Notes under the pieces: generated by a model
Told to the model about the DNA's origin: nothing
Databases searched by the model: none
The model's input: the letters and a program-made list of their open reading frames with translations, nothing else
Made by a program: the position numbers and the translations under genes
From: Stutzerimonas stutzeri
GTDB taxonomy: Bacteria > Pseudomonadota > Gammaproteobacteria > Pseudomonadales > Pseudomonadaceae
Reading direction: 5' to 3'
Assembly: GCF_009789555.1 (NCBI RefSeq)
Contig: NZ_CP046902.1
Coordinates: 608,001 to 672,000, forward strand
Length of the DNA: 64,000 nucleotides
Shown here: positions 17,461-26,302 of the stretch, one piece after another
Layout of the letters: every line of letters begins with the position of its first letter
How positions within the stretch are numbered: the first letter of the stretch is position 1

Positions 17461-18582
17461 TTACTTGCGACTGAAGAACGCCAAGCGCTCTTCGTCCAGG
17501 GTCAGACCCAGGCCCGGCGTGCGCGGCACTTCCAGCTGGAAGTCGCGGTAGACCGGCGCCTCGGTGACGATTTCTTCGGTGAGCAACAGCGGCCCGAAAA
17601 GCTCGGTGCCCCAGGTGAGTTGCTTGAGGGTGACGAAGGCATGCGCCGAAGCCAGGGTGCCGATGGCACCTTCGAGCATGGTCCCGCCGTACAGGGCAAT
17701 ACCGGCCGCTTCGGCAATCTGCGCGGTGCGCAGCACCGCGCGAGGGCCGCCGTTCTTGGCGATCTTCAGGGCGAAGATGCTGGCCGCGCCGTCGGCTGCC
17801 AGGCTGAAGGCGTCCTCCACGCTTTCGATGGACTCATCAGCCATGATCGGCGCGGGGCTGCGCTGGTTCAGACGGATCTGTCCACCACGGTTGATCCGCG
17901 AGATCGGCTGTTCGATCAGGTCGATGCCGTTGTCGCCGAGAATCTGGCAAGCGCGGATGGCCTGGGATTCATCCCAGTACTGGTTGACGTCGACGCGCAC
18001 GCTGGCGCGCTCGCCCAAAGCCCGCTTGATGGCAATAACATGCTTGAGATCGGCATTCACCTCGTTGGCGCCGATCTTCAGCTTGAAGATGCGGTGCCGG
18101 CGAATGTCGAGCATGTATTCGGCTTCGGCGATGTCCTTGGCGGTGTCCCCGGAGGCCAGGGTCCAGGCCACCTCCAGGCTGTCGCGAACACGGCCTCCGA
18201 GCAGTTCGCTGACCGGCAACCCGAGGCGCTTGCCCTGGGCGTCGAGCAGCGCGCTTTCCAGGCCGGACTTGGCGAAGGTGTTGCCCTTGGCTGCCTTGTC
18301 CAGGCGCAGCATGGCGGCGTTGGTATTCGCCGCATCCTGACCGACCAACAGCGGGCCGAGGTGGCTGTCGATATTGGTCTTGATGCTCTCCGGACTCTCG
18401 TTGCCGTAGGCCAGGCCGCCAATGGTGGTGGCCTCGCCAATGCCTTCGACGCCGTCGCTGCAACGCACGCGGATGATCACCAGCGTCTGCTTCTGCATGG
18501 TGTGCATGGCCAGCTTGTGCGGGCGGATGGTCGGCAGATCGACGATGACCGTCTGGATGCTTTCGATCAGGGCGCTTGTCAT
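17461..18582 (-). CDS. catB: Muconate cycloisomerase I
   Basis: 373 residues from the ATG at 18582 (MTSALIESIQTVIVDL), preceded by GGAAG; the frame is open 15 codons further but this start matches CatB. Enolase superfamily: catalytic lysine pair in FKLKIGANE, metal ligands in VDVNQYWD, LIEQP and MADESIE, and the C-terminal KIAKNGG lysine. Forms muconolactone from cis,cis-muconate. No catR gene is divergent here, unlike most Pseudomonas cat loci; instead a branched-chain-type ABC operon lies immediately upstream on the same strand. Confidence 0.95.
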   Translation of the reverse strand: MTSALIESIQTVIVDLPTIRPHKLAMHTMQKQTLVIIRVRCSDGVEGIGEATTIGGLAYGNESPESIKTNIDSHLGPLLVGQDAANTNAAMLRLDKAAKGNTFAKSGLESALLDAQGKRLGLPVSELLGGRVRDSLEVAWTLASGDTAKDIAEAEYMLDIRRHRIFKLKIGANEVNADLKHVIAIKRALGERASVRVDVNQYWDESQAIRACQILGDNGIDLIEQPISRINRGGQIRLNQRSPAPIMADESIESVEDAFSLAADGAASIFALKIAKNGGPRAVLRTAQIAEAAGIALYGGTMLEGAIGTLASAHAFVTLKQLTWGTELFGPLLLTEEIVTEAPVYRDFQLEVPRTPGLGLTLDEERLAFFSRK

Positions 18583-18614
18583 GTAACGGCTTCCATGGTT
18601 TTCGATCGGAGATT

Positions 18615-18638
18615 CACGCCTTGGCAACTCAAGGCGTG
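18615..18638. promoter_or_regulatory. Perfect 9-bp inverted repeat upstream of catB
   Basis: CACGCCTTG-GCAACT-CAAGGCGTG, 33 bp upstream of the catB start and 90 bp downstream of the ABC operon. There is no T tract on either side, so it is either an operator, a processing/attenuation hairpin, or a rho-dependent end of the transporter transcript. Confidence 0.6.
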
Positions 18639-18727
18639 CTGATCGTGTGAACGAGACAATGCGTACCGATGGCTTCAGCGCATCAGTGCGAATATGACTT
18701 CATCGAACCTGTCTGGCGGTTGTCTGG

Positions 18728-19423
18728 CTAAACGCCCAGATACCGCTCGGATAGCTGCGGTTGTTCCGCCAGCTCTGTCGGCGTGCCCTGCCAGACCTGA
18801 CGCCCTTTCTCGATGATGTGGTGGCAATCCACCACTCGCGCCATTTCCTTGAGGTTCTTGTCGATCACCAGAATCGTCTCGCCCTCAGCCTTGAGCGTGG
18901 CCAGGCAGCTCCAGATGGTTTCACGGATGATCGGTGCCAGCCCTTCGGTTGCCTCGTCGAGAATCAACAGGTTGGGATTGGTCATCAGCGCGCGGCCAAC
19001 AACCAGCATCTGCTGCTCACCGCCAGATAGAGTCTTGGAAAGCTGGTCCTGCCGCTCTTCGAGGCGCGGGAACAACTTGTAGATACGGTTGATATCCCAT
19101 TTCCCGGACTTACCCTGTCGCGCCGTGGCCAGCAGGTTTTCCTTGACGCTTAGGCTCCCGAAAGCCCGCCGGCCTTCCGGAACCAGCCCCAGCCCGGCTT
19201 GGGCAATACGAAACGGATCGGCTCCGCGCATTTCCTTCCCATGAATGCGGACACTGCCTGCACTGGGACTGATCAGCCCCATGATGCTTTTGACCGTTGT
19301 GGTCTTGCCCATGCCATTGCGGCCGATCAACGAGACCACCTGGCCCTCTTCGATCTTCAGATGCATGTCGAATAGCACCTGCGACAAACCATATCCCGCT
19401 TGCAATCCAGTCACTTCAAGCAT
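18728..19423 (-). CDS. livF: Branched-chain-type ABC transporter ATP-binding protein (LivF)
   Basis: 231 residues from the ATG at 19423 (MLEVTGLQAGYG); an upstream open extension is a shadow of livG. Walker A GRNGMGKTT, ABC signature LSGGEQQ, Walker B LLILDEATEGL. In the HAAT family, two ATPases (LivF, LivG) pair with two permeases. The start overlaps the end of livG by 8 nt. Last of five ABC genes, placed between antC and catB, which points to uptake of an aromatic acid rather than leucine. Confidence 0.9.
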   Translation of the reverse strand: MLEVTGLQAGYGLSQVLFDMHLKIEEGQVVSLIGRNGMGKTTTVKSIMGLISPSAGSVRIHGKEMRGADPFRIAQAGLGLVPEGRRAFGSLSVKENLLATARQGKSGKWDINRIYKLFPRLEERQDQLSKTLSGGEQQMLVVGRALMTNPNLLILDEATEGLAPIIRETIWSCLATLKAEGETILVIDKNLKEMARVVDCHHIIEKGRQVWQGTPTELAEQPQLSERYLGV

Positions 19424-20165
19424 GTTCTTCTCCCAAATAGGCAGCCCGAACCTGAGGGTCGTTGCGCACCTCTTCCACACTGCCGGTAAGGATGGTTTTG
19501 CCGTAGACCAACACGGTGATGCGGTCGGCCAGGGCGAAGACCGCGTCCATGTCATGCTCGACCAGCAAGATGGCGTAGCGGCCCTTGAGCTCGTTCAGCA
19601 AAGTGGTCATGCGAACCGACTCCTCGCCGCCCATGCCGGCCATGGGTTCGTCGAGCAGCAGCAGCGAAGCCTCCTGCGACAATGCAAGGGCAATTTCCAG
19701 CTGGCGTCGTTCGCCATGAGACAGCTCACTGACCAGCCGCTCGGGACGCTCCCCAAGCCCCACACGAGCTAGGTAGTCCTGTGCTGGATCAAGCAAGCTG
19801 GCGTCGCTGGCCAGCGGCTTCCAGAGGCCAAAGGTGCGACCCTCCCGCGCAGCGATCGCGAGGGCGACGTTTTCCTGCAGGCTGAATTCGGGGTACAGCT
19901 GGCTGACCTGAAAGGAGCGGGCCAGGCCCAGGCAGGGCCGGGCGTGGGCGGGCGTCGCGGTAATGTCCTGCCCGGCAAACCAGATGCTGCCGCAGTCAGG
20001 ACGCAACTCGCCGGCAATTTGTGAAATCAGCGTGGACTTGCCGGCGCCGTTGGGCCCGATGATGGCATGCAGCTCACCAGGCATGATGTCGAAAGTGGCA
20101 CCGTTGGTTGCCTTGACGGCGCCGAAGGATTTCTCCAGACCACGGACCGAGAGTTGCGCCGTCAT
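19416..20165 (-). CDS. livG: Branched-chain-type ABC transporter ATP-binding protein (LivG)
   Basis: 249 residues. Walker A GPNGAGKSTL, signature LSHGERRQLE, Walker B LLLLDEPMAGMG, and a H-loop histidine in LLVEHDMD. Starts with an ATGA overlap with livM and overlaps livF by 8 nt, so the set is translationally coupled. Confidence 0.9.
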   Translation of the reverse strand: MTAQLSVRGLEKSFGAVKATNGATFDIMPGELHAIIGPNGAGKSTLISQIAGELRPDCGSIWFAGQDITATPAHARPCLGLARSFQVSQLYPEFSLQENVALAIAAREGRTFGLWKPLASDASLLDPAQDYLARVGLGERPERLVSELSHGERRQLEIALALSQEASLLLLDEPMAGMGGEESVRMTTLLNELKGRYAILLVEHDMDAVFALADRITVLVYGKTILTGSVEEVRNDPQVRAAYLGEEHA

Positions 20166-21208
20166 GGGGTCACCTCACCCGCTTTGCTCAGATCGATTGG
20201 CTTTTTTTCGGCACGCTCGCTGACCGGCGAACGGGAACTGGACCTGGGGCGCCGCTCAGTCAACAGCAGGCCATAGATGCCGCGCTTGCCGAACAGCACT
20301 ACTGCCAGCAGGATCGGCCCGAAGATGATCATCCAGTGTTCGGTCCACAGGCTCAGCACCTGCTCAAGGCCCAGGTACACCGCGGCACCAAGGATCGGAC
20401 CGAGCAGCGTGCCGACGCCACCAAGAATTACCATCGCCATCAGCTCGCCGGACTTTTGCCAGGAGCCCATGTCAGGGCTGACAAACATGGCGTAATTGGC
20501 CCAGAGGATACCCGCCAGCCCTGCTCCGAGGCCGGCGATAACGAAGGCGGTCAGGCGGTAGCGTAGCGGCTTCAACCCCATGCTCACTGAACGCCGCTCG
20601 CTTTGCTTGAGGCCGCGCAGGACGAACCCGAAACGCGAACCCACCAGACGCCGGCAAAACAGCAACCAGGCCACCAATAGCGCAAGGCTCAGGTAGTAGA
20701 ACTGCACCGGGTTATCCAGATCGATCAGCGGCAGCTGGTTACGCTCCATCATCAGGATGCCGTCGTCACCGCCATACAGCGACAGCGAGCCAAGCAGGTG
20801 GTAGAGCATCTGCCCGAAGGCCAGAGTGATCATGATGAACTGCACCCCGGTCGTTCTGAGCGACAGGTAACCGACCACCAGCCCGAACAGCGCGCAAACG
20901 GCCAGCGCCAGAGGCCAGACCACCAGCGCACTGTTACTGCCTTCCCAGCCCCAGAGCGGCATGAACTGGGACGTATGAAAGGCGACGATGCCGACGATGT
21001 AACCGCCCAGACCAAAGAACGCGGCATGGCCGAAGCTGACCATGGCGCCATAGCCAATCAACAAATCAAGGCTGGCGGCGGCGAGGCCGTAAATGGCCAA
21101 GCGGGTGAACAGGCTGACCAAGAAGGGCTCCTCGAGCATGCTGGCCAACAGAGGCAGCAGCGCGAAGACGCCTAGACAGAACAAGTCGATGTATACACGA
21201 CGGGACAT
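20162..21208 (-). CDS. livM: Branched-chain-type ABC transporter permease (LivM)
   Basis: 348 residues from the ATG at 21208 (MSRRVYIDLFCLGV), with AGGAGTTACCC upstream; the longer open frame overlaps livH. About eight to ten membrane helices, the LivM motif LLIGYGAMVSFGHAAFFGLG, and the EAA-like region GGVGTLLGPILGAA. A basic C-terminal tail (RRPRSSSRSPVSER) is somewhat longer than usual. Stop overlaps the livG start. Confidence 0.9.
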   Translation of the reverse strand: MSRRVYIDLFCLGVFALLPLLASMLEEPFLVSLFTRLAIYGLAAASLDLLIGYGAMVSFGHAAFFGLGGYIVGIVAFHTSQFMPLWGWEGSNSALVVWPLALAVCALFGLVVGYLSLRTTGVQFIMITLAFGQMLYHLLGSLSLYGGDDGILMMERNQLPLIDLDNPVQFYYLSLALLVAWLLFCRRLVGSRFGFVLRGLKQSERRSVSMGLKPLRYRLTAFVIAGLGAGLAGILWANYAMFVSPDMGSWQKSGELMAMVILGGVGTLLGPILGAAVYLGLEQVLSLWTEHWMIIFGPILLAVVLFGKRGIYGLLLTERRPRSSSRSPVSERAEKKPIDLSKAGEVTP

Positions 21209-21219
21209 GGGTAACTCCT

Positions 21220-22131
21220 TCAGGCGCGTGCCGGCAGCAGGCCGCGCGGACGCACCAGCAACACCAGCGCCATGACGATGTAGGCGCTGGCTGAAATCAG
21301 CCCGGCGCTGAGGGTGCCGCTGACCGTAGCGGGTAACAGGCCATCGAGGATCTGCGGGATGAAGGCGCGCCCAAGGCTGTCGACCATTCCGATCACCAAA
21401 GCCCCGGCCAATGCGCCACGCACCGAGCCGACGCCGCCGACCACGATCACCACGAAGGTCGTGATCAGGATGCGCTCGCCCATGCCCGTCTCTACCGACA
21501 GCAACGGCGCGGCCATGAAGCCGGCGAGACCACAGAGGGCGCAACCGAAGACGAACACACAGGTGTACAGGCGCCTGATATTGACGCCCATGGCCCCGAC
21601 CATTTCATGATCATCGGCACCCGCGCGGATCAGCATGCCGACGCGGGTATGGTTGATCAGTAACCACATGCCGAGCGCGACCAGAATACCGGCGCCGATG
21701 AACAGCAGCCGACTGACCGGGTACATCAGACCAGGAATCACCTCAACGAAGCTGTTGTACCAATCTGGTGTCGGCACCGGTGGTGGGCTTCGCCCGAACA
21801 ACAAGGTCACCAGTTCGTTGGTGAAAAACACGACCGCGAGGGTCGCTAGCACCTGATCAAGGTGATCGCGGTCGTAGAGTTTCCGGATAACGCCGGTCTC
21901 AATTACCAGTCCATAGAGAGCGGCCCCCACTATCGCGGCTAGCCCCCCCAGCCAGAACGACCCTGTGGCGATGGCTGTGTAGGCCGAGCAGAAAGCGCCA
22001 ACCATATAGAAGGTGCCATGAGCGAGGTTGATCACGCCCATGATTCCGAAAATCAGGGTCAGCCCGGAAGCCAGTAGGAACAGCAAGGCGCTGTACTGCA
22101 ACCCGTTGAGAATTTGTTCGAACAACAACAT
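21220..22131 (-). CDS. livH: Branched-chain-type ABC transporter permease (LivH)
   Basis: 303 residues from the ATG at 22131 (MLLFEQILNGLQ), preceded by CAGGATTTTCCC; 11 further in-frame codons upstream lack a ribosome site. Multiple membrane helices, LivH motifs LIFGIMGVINLAHGTFYM and VVIVVGGVGSVRGALAGAL. Forms the channel with LivM. Confidence 0.9.
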   Translation of the reverse strand: MLLFEQILNGLQYSALLFLLASGLTLIFGIMGVINLAHGTFYMVGAFCSAYTAIATGSFWLGGLAAIVGAALYGLVIETGVIRKLYDRDHLDQVLATLAVVFFTNELVTLLFGRSPPPVPTPDWYNSFVEVIPGLMYPVSRLLFIGAGILVALGMWLLINHTRVGMLIRAGADDHEMVGAMGVNIRRLYTCVFVFGCALCGLAGFMAAPLLSVETGMGERILITTFVVIVVGGVGSVRGALAGALVIGMVDSLGRAFIPQILDGLLPATVSGTLSAGLISASAYIVMALVLLVRPRGLLPARA

Positions 22132-22181
22132 GGGAAAATCCTGCGGTAGAACCCCGGCACCCACGGCGCCAGGGCTTCACA

Positions 22182-23351
22182 TTACATGGCGCATTCAGCG
22201 GCGAAACTGTCGACTTGCGCCTCGGCGATGACCTGTACAGGCTTCTGCACCAGCTTGCCGTTCGCGTCTTCCTCGACACGCAGGAGGTGCCAGTCGATGA
22301 CCAGATGGTTGTTGTTGGCGAAACTCACATTGCCGCGGATGGATTCGAAATCGGCTTTGCGCATGGCTGCACGAAAAGCCTCTACATCCTTGACACTACC
22401 GTCGGTGGCCTCCAGTGCGGAAAGCATCAACCGGGCGGTATCGTAGGATTGAGCGGCATACACGGTTGGCACGCGGTTGTACTTGTCGGTGAAATTCTTC
22501 ACGAAGGCCTGGTTGGCCGGGTTGTCCGACTCGGGGTTCCACAAGGTCACGATATTGGTCCCCTTGGCCACGGCGCCTGTGGCATCAAGCATCCGCTCAT
22601 CCATGGAGAAGACCGGCACGACCATGGGCGTGGTCTTGGCCAGCCCGGAGCCGCCGTACTGCTTGGCGAAGTTGATGCCCGCACCTCCCGGATGGAACTG
22701 GAACACGGCGTCCGGCGCAACAGAGCGGACCCGGGCCAGCTCCACCGAGAAATCCAGCTGATTGAGCTTGGTGTAGATCTCTGTGACTTCACCGGCAAAG
22801 GTGCGCTTGAAGCCTTCCAGTGCATCCCGGCCGCCCTGGTAGTTCGGCGCCAGGATGACCATCTTCTTGTAACCCAACTCGTTGGCTGCGACGCCGGCCA
22901 TCTCGTGGATGGTGTCGTTCTGATAGGAAGCTACGAAGTAGTTTGGCTTGCAGTTTTTGCCGGCCAGGGTCGATGGGCCGGTGTTCAGGCTCACGTAGAA
23001 ACCGTCATCCTTCAGTGCGGTGGTCATTACCGCTGCCAGCACATTGGAAAAGATCACCCCGGAGTAGAGGTCGATGCCGTCCATGCGCATGCGATCGACA
23101 ATCTGCTTGGCACGGGCCGGTTGCAGGCCGTCGTCCTCGACGACGATCTGCACCGGTACGTCGCCGACCTTGTTGCCCGCCTCGTCGAGGGCCAGCGCGA
23201 AGCCGTCTCGCGAGTCTTCCCCAAGGTAGCCGGCCGGGGTCGAAAGGGTGGTGATGAAACCGATGCGCAGCGGCTCCTGGGCCAGGGCCGGAGCGCTGAG
23301 GCTGGCTGAGACAGCGATACTGATCAATGCACGCGAAACAATTTTTTTCAT
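22182..23351 (-). CDS. Periplasmic substrate-binding protein of the Liv-type ABC importer
   Basis: 389 residues with a Sec signal peptide (MKKIVSRALISIAVSAS, cleavage after ALA-Q near residue 25). Type I periplasmic binding protein (Peripla_BP_6/LivK family): LRIGFITTLSTPAGYLG, DGFALALDEAGNKVG, VYAAQSYDTARLML. Members of this family in aromatic catabolic clusters bind benzoate-like acids; with antC immediately upstream and catBCA downstream, an anthranilate or related aromatic ligand is likely but unproven. Ribosome site AAGG 7 nt before the ATG. Confidence 0.88.
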   Translation of the reverse strand: MKKIVSRALISIAVSASLSAPALAQEPLRIGFITTLSTPAGYLGEDSRDGFALALDEAGNKVGDVPVQIVVEDDGLQPARAKQIVDRMRMDGIDLYSGVIFSNVLAAVMTTALKDDGFYVSLNTGPSTLAGKNCKPNYFVASYQNDTIHEMAGVAANELGYKKMVILAPNYQGGRDALEGFKRTFAGEVTEIYTKLNQLDFSVELARVRSVAPDAVFQFHPGGAGINFAKQYGGSGLAKTTPMVVPVFSMDERMLDATGAVAKGTNIVTLWNPESDNPANQAFVKNFTDKYNRVPTVYAAQSYDTARLMLSALEATDGSVKDVEAFRAAMRKADFESIRGNVSFANNNHLVIDWHLLRVEEDANGKLVQKPVQVIAEAQVDSFAAECAM

Positions 23352-23473
23352 GAGGCTGCCTTATCTGTTATCCGGGCGCGTCGAGCCCTTTTTGGTAGTT
23401 CGTTTTTGGGGCAGAAAAGAAGGAAATTCATTTTTCTTGTTATCGCGCCGGCATTTTATGTGCCACAGGCGGA

Positions 23474-24502
23474 CTAGACCTCTGTAGAACTGTCTGTGAA
23501 TTTTTCGTAGTAGAGCTGACCTTGGTGCAAAGCCTGTTCGCTCAGCCAAGTCTTGATCGACTCCACCATCGGCGGCGGGCCGCAAACGTAGATGTCGGAT
23601 GGCGCATTGCTAAGTGCAGTGGCGTCGAAATGATCGGTGACGTAACCGCGTTTTCCGTCCCAATCATTGTCATCGCCGCTGACCACCGGCACGAATCGAA
23701 ACTGGCCTAGCCGTTGTTCATAGCGGGCGATTCGCTCGAGCTCGCAGAGATCCGTGGCGCTGCGTACGCCGTAATACAAGGAGATCGGCTGGTCGCAGCC
23801 GGTTTCGCTCAACTGATCGAGCATTCCGAGGAAGGCCGACAACCCCGTGCCGCCGGCAACGAAAATCAGTGGCCGGGCTGGCTGGCGCAGATAGAAGGTG
23901 CCAAGCGGTGCTTCGATGTTGATCTCGTCGCCCACACGACACTGCGTTCGAATGTAGTTGCTCATCGCACCATCTGGGAGCAGCCGGATAAGGAACTGCA
24001 GCTGATTGGTCGGGCTTGGGCGGTTGGCGAAGGAATAGGCGCGGGTGCTGGAGGTGCCAGGTATGCTCAGCCGCGCGTACTGTCCTGGCAGGAAATCCAG
24101 CGGCACGGCGGACTGACCAGCGTCCAGATGTAGAATCGCCGTGGTTGGAGAAACCTGCTCCACGCCGGTGACTACACCAGTCACCGGGCTTGACTCGGTC
24201 TGGCTGCAGAGGGTCGAGGCAAAGTCGAAATAGAAGGTGGCATCTGACTGGACGCGGGTCTGGCAGGTCAGCACCTTGCCCTGTGCAAGGTCTTGCGCGC
24301 TCAGGGCCTCGTCGTCGACATAGTCCTGGGTGTAGCTACCCGACTCGCAGCGACCCTGACAGGTAGCGCAGACACCCTCCCGGCAGTCCAGTGGGATCTT
24401 GATGCCATTGCGCATAGCCGCGTCGATCAGAATCTCGTTCTGCTCTACCGGAAAGAAAACCGTCTTGCCGTCGGCAAAACTGAACGCGACTTTATGCATC
24501 AT
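23474..24502 (-). CDS. antC: Anthranilate 1,2-dioxygenase electron-transfer component (reductase)
   Basis: 342 residues from the ATG at 24502 (MMHKVAFSFADGK); an ATG at 24535 is possible. Plant-type [2Fe-2S] ferredoxin domain first (cysteines in CREGVCATCQGRC and VLTCQT, residues about 40-80), then FAD domain with RAYSFANRPS and NAD domain with FVAGGTGLSAFLGML and YVCGPPPMVE. This is the BenC/AntC class that passes electrons from NADH to the Rieske oxygenase. It is separated from antAB by a porin gene on the other strand, and heads a same-strand series antC-ABC importer-catBCA. AntC is favoured over BenC because no benD dehydrogenase is present. Confidence 0.85.
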   Translation of the reverse strand: MMHKVAFSFADGKTVFFPVEQNEILIDAAMRNGIKIPLDCREGVCATCQGRCESGSYTQDYVDDEALSAQDLAQGKVLTCQTRVQSDATFYFDFASTLCSQTESSPVTGVVTGVEQVSPTTAILHLDAGQSAVPLDFLPGQYARLSIPGTSSTRAYSFANRPSPTNQLQFLIRLLPDGAMSNYIRTQCRVGDEINIEAPLGTFYLRQPARPLIFVAGGTGLSAFLGMLDQLSETGCDQPISLYYGVRSATDLCELERIARYEQRLGQFRFVPVVSGDDNDWDGKRGYVTDHFDATALSNAPSDIYVCGPPPMVESIKTWLSEQALHQGQLYYEKFTDSSTEV

Positions 24503-24619
24503 ATGCGAATTACCACTTGAGCGTTTGGTGGCCATAAGTTCATGAGTTGCCTTGCGAAGCAGTCTGCCGAAGCAACCATGCGCTTGAACCCTATTTGATT
24601 CCGCGCCCACCTGATGGTC

Positions 24620-24655
24620 TATCCCATTTATAGGCGAGGCTTATCCGGTTATTTC
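24620..24655 (-). promoter_or_regulatory. AraC/XylS-type operator pair upstream of antC
   Basis: Direct repeats TATCCCATTTA (24620) and TATCCGGTTATTTC (24642-24655), 22 bp apart, about 120-150 bp upstream of antC and oriented toward it. The second repeat is identical over 14 bp to one at 30487 in front of the AraC gene. Confidence 0.65.
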
Positions 24656-24744
24656 GACGTTCAGGCGACCACCCAACACGCCCGCCTCCTGATCCATTGG
24701 CGAGCCACGGTTGCCGTGACCTCTCGCGGCAGTCGCAACAAATC

Positions 24745-24785
24745 GGATACTGTTTTTTCAATATCTGGATAGATGCGGAAGGATA
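24745..24785 (+). promoter_or_regulatory. AraC/XylS-type half sites upstream of the porin
   Basis: GGATA at 24745 and 24767 (22 bp apart) and a third at 24781, oriented toward the porin gene at 24929. Same element as the minus-strand pairs before antC and antA. Confidence 0.55.
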
Positions 24786-24886
24786 CTTACTGCCTAATCG
24801 ACTGCGAGATTAACTTTATTTATCTCAATAAATCGATCGGCACTTAAGCCGGCAACAAGAAGACATAAAAAACTGCCCAACCTAAC

Positions 24887-24905
24887 TGGCAACTATTAGT
24901 TGCCA
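24887..24905. promoter_or_regulatory. 19-bp perfect palindrome before the porin gene
   Basis: TGGCAACTATTAGTTGCCA, 9-bp arms around one central T, ending 23 bp before the porin ATG. Position suggests an operator or a 5'-UTR hairpin that could block initiation; the core GGCAACT also occurs in the catB inverted repeat loop at 18624. Confidence 0.6.
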
Positions 24906-24928
24906 ATCTCCAGGAAGGTAACTAGAAG

Positions 24929-26200
24929 ATGCTTCGAAGGAATACATTCAGGCGCAGTGCAGCAGTTGCAGGCTTGCTGGGCTGCCTACCCTTGACTGTG
25001 CAAGCCGACTTTGTCGACGACAGCGCGGTCAGTCTCGGGCTTCGCAACCTCTACCTCGATCGGGATTTCAAGCAGAACAACGCCCCCACATCGCGGGTGG
25101 GCAACTGGTCTCAAGCATTCGATTTTCGGGCGATCTCGGGTTATACCGAAGGGCCTGTGCAATTTGGTCTGGACCTCTCCGCGCAATACGCATTTCGCCT
25201 CGACGGCGGTGGCGGACGCGGCCCGGACGGCATCATTCCTTACGATCGCAGCGAGGGCGAGCAAGCCAGTGAGTGGGGGCGTGCCGCGCTGACCGGCAAG
25301 ATGCGCTTTTCCAAAACGGAGTTGAAAGTCGGTGAGCACCGGCCCAAATTGCCGGTCGCGTTCTTTGACGACTCCCGCCTGATGGTCACCACCTATCACG
25401 GCTTCTCGGTGGAAACCAAAGAGATCGACAACCTGTCTTTGACCGCCGGACGCTTCACCAGAATGAGCGGCCGTGAGTCTGCCGGCAGCGAAAAGATGTA
25501 CCTGTTCAATGGCCCTGATGTGCGCATTCGCAGCGACGGCCTGAATTTCGGTGGCGGCACCTATGCATTCACCTCCGCGCTGTCGGCGACATACTTTTAT
25601 GGGCAGCTGGAAGACATCTACGAGCAGCACTACTTCGGCCTGGCTCACCTTGCCGACCTAGGAAGTGGGTACAAGCTGAAGACTGATCTGCGCTATTTCG
25701 ACAATAGCGAGGATGGCGACGCTTATTACGGCAATATCGACAACCAGTCATATGGTGCCATGACGGTCCTCAGTAAAGGCGCTCACAGCTTCGGCCTGGG
25801 TTATCAGCGCATGCTCGGTGACAGCGCGTTTCCAACACTGAGCGGTTATGCCCCACAACCGTACCTGGTGAACTGGTCAACCATCGCCTTCATCAAGCCT
25901 AACGAGAGTTCCTGGCAGGCTCGCTACGAATATGATTTCGCGGGCATGGGCATTCCCGGCATGAAGATGATGACGCGCTACATGCGCGGTACCGGCATCG
26001 ACCGCGGCGGCGATCAATCGGAGAACGTCGAAAGCGAGTTCAACCTGAACCTGGGTTATGTGGTCCAGAGCGGTGCACTCAAGGGCCTCGGCTTTGAATG
26101 GCGCCATATGGATATCAAGACCCGTTACGGCGCAGGTGCCGCATCGGGCAACGACTTCAAAGAGAACCGCTTGATCACAACGTACACATTCAAATTCTGA
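24929..26200 (+). CDS. OprD-family outer-membrane porin (BenF/OpdK-like)
   Basis: 423 residues. Signal peptide ending ...LTVQA-D near residue 29, then the OprD start DFVDDSAVSLGLRNLYLDRD, alternating beta-strand sequence and a C-terminal aromatic strand ending TYTFKF, the BAM recognition signal. OprD/OccK channels pass carboxylates; BenF and OpdK take up benzoate and vanillate. It sits on the opposite strand between antC and antB, with its own AraC-type half sites, so it probably admits the aromatic acid degraded here. Preceded by AGGAAGG ribosome site; followed by a terminator. Confidence 0.9.
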   Translation: MLRRNTFRRSAAVAGLLGCLPLTVQADFVDDSAVSLGLRNLYLDRDFKQNNAPTSRVGNWSQAFDFRAISGYTEGPVQFGLDLSAQYAFRLDGGGGRGPDGIIPYDRSEGEQASEWGRAALTGKMRFSKTELKVGEHRPKLPVAFFDDSRLMVTTYHGFSVETKEIDNLSLTAGRFTRMSGRESAGSEKMYLFNGPDVRIRSDGLNFGGGTYAFTSALSATYFYGQLEDIYEQHYFGLAHLADLGSGYKLKTDLRYFDNSEDGDAYYGNIDNQSYGAMTVLSKGAHSFGLGYQRMLGDSAFPTLSGYAPQPYLVNWSTIAFIKPNESSWQARYEYDFAGMGIPGMKMMTRYMRGTGIDRGGDQSENVESEFNLNLGYVVQSGALKGLGFEWRHMDIKTRYGAGAASGNDFKENRLITTYTFKF

Positions 26201-26262
26201 TTCGCCACGCATCCGCCCTGCTCCAGCTCACTGCGGGGCGATGCATACCCAGTTGGTCACCG

Positions 26263-26302
26263 ACACCCTGCAAAGACAACCTTTACAGGGTGTTTTTCTT
26301 TT
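26263..26302 (+). terminator. Rho-independent terminator of the porin gene
   Basis: ACACCCTG pairs with CAGGGTGT (inner AAAG/CTTT adds to the stem) and is followed by TTTTCTTTTT. Confidence 0.88.

Larger units (their letters stand above)
24503..24928. promoter_or_regulatory. Divergent antC / porin promoter region
   Basis: 426 bp, AT-rich relative to the flanks. On the antC side TATCC half sites (GGATA on the minus strand) lie at 24620 and 24642. On the porin side GGATA lies at 24745, 24767 and 24781. A 19-bp perfect palindrome lies at 24887-24905. No gene. Confidence 0.75.
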
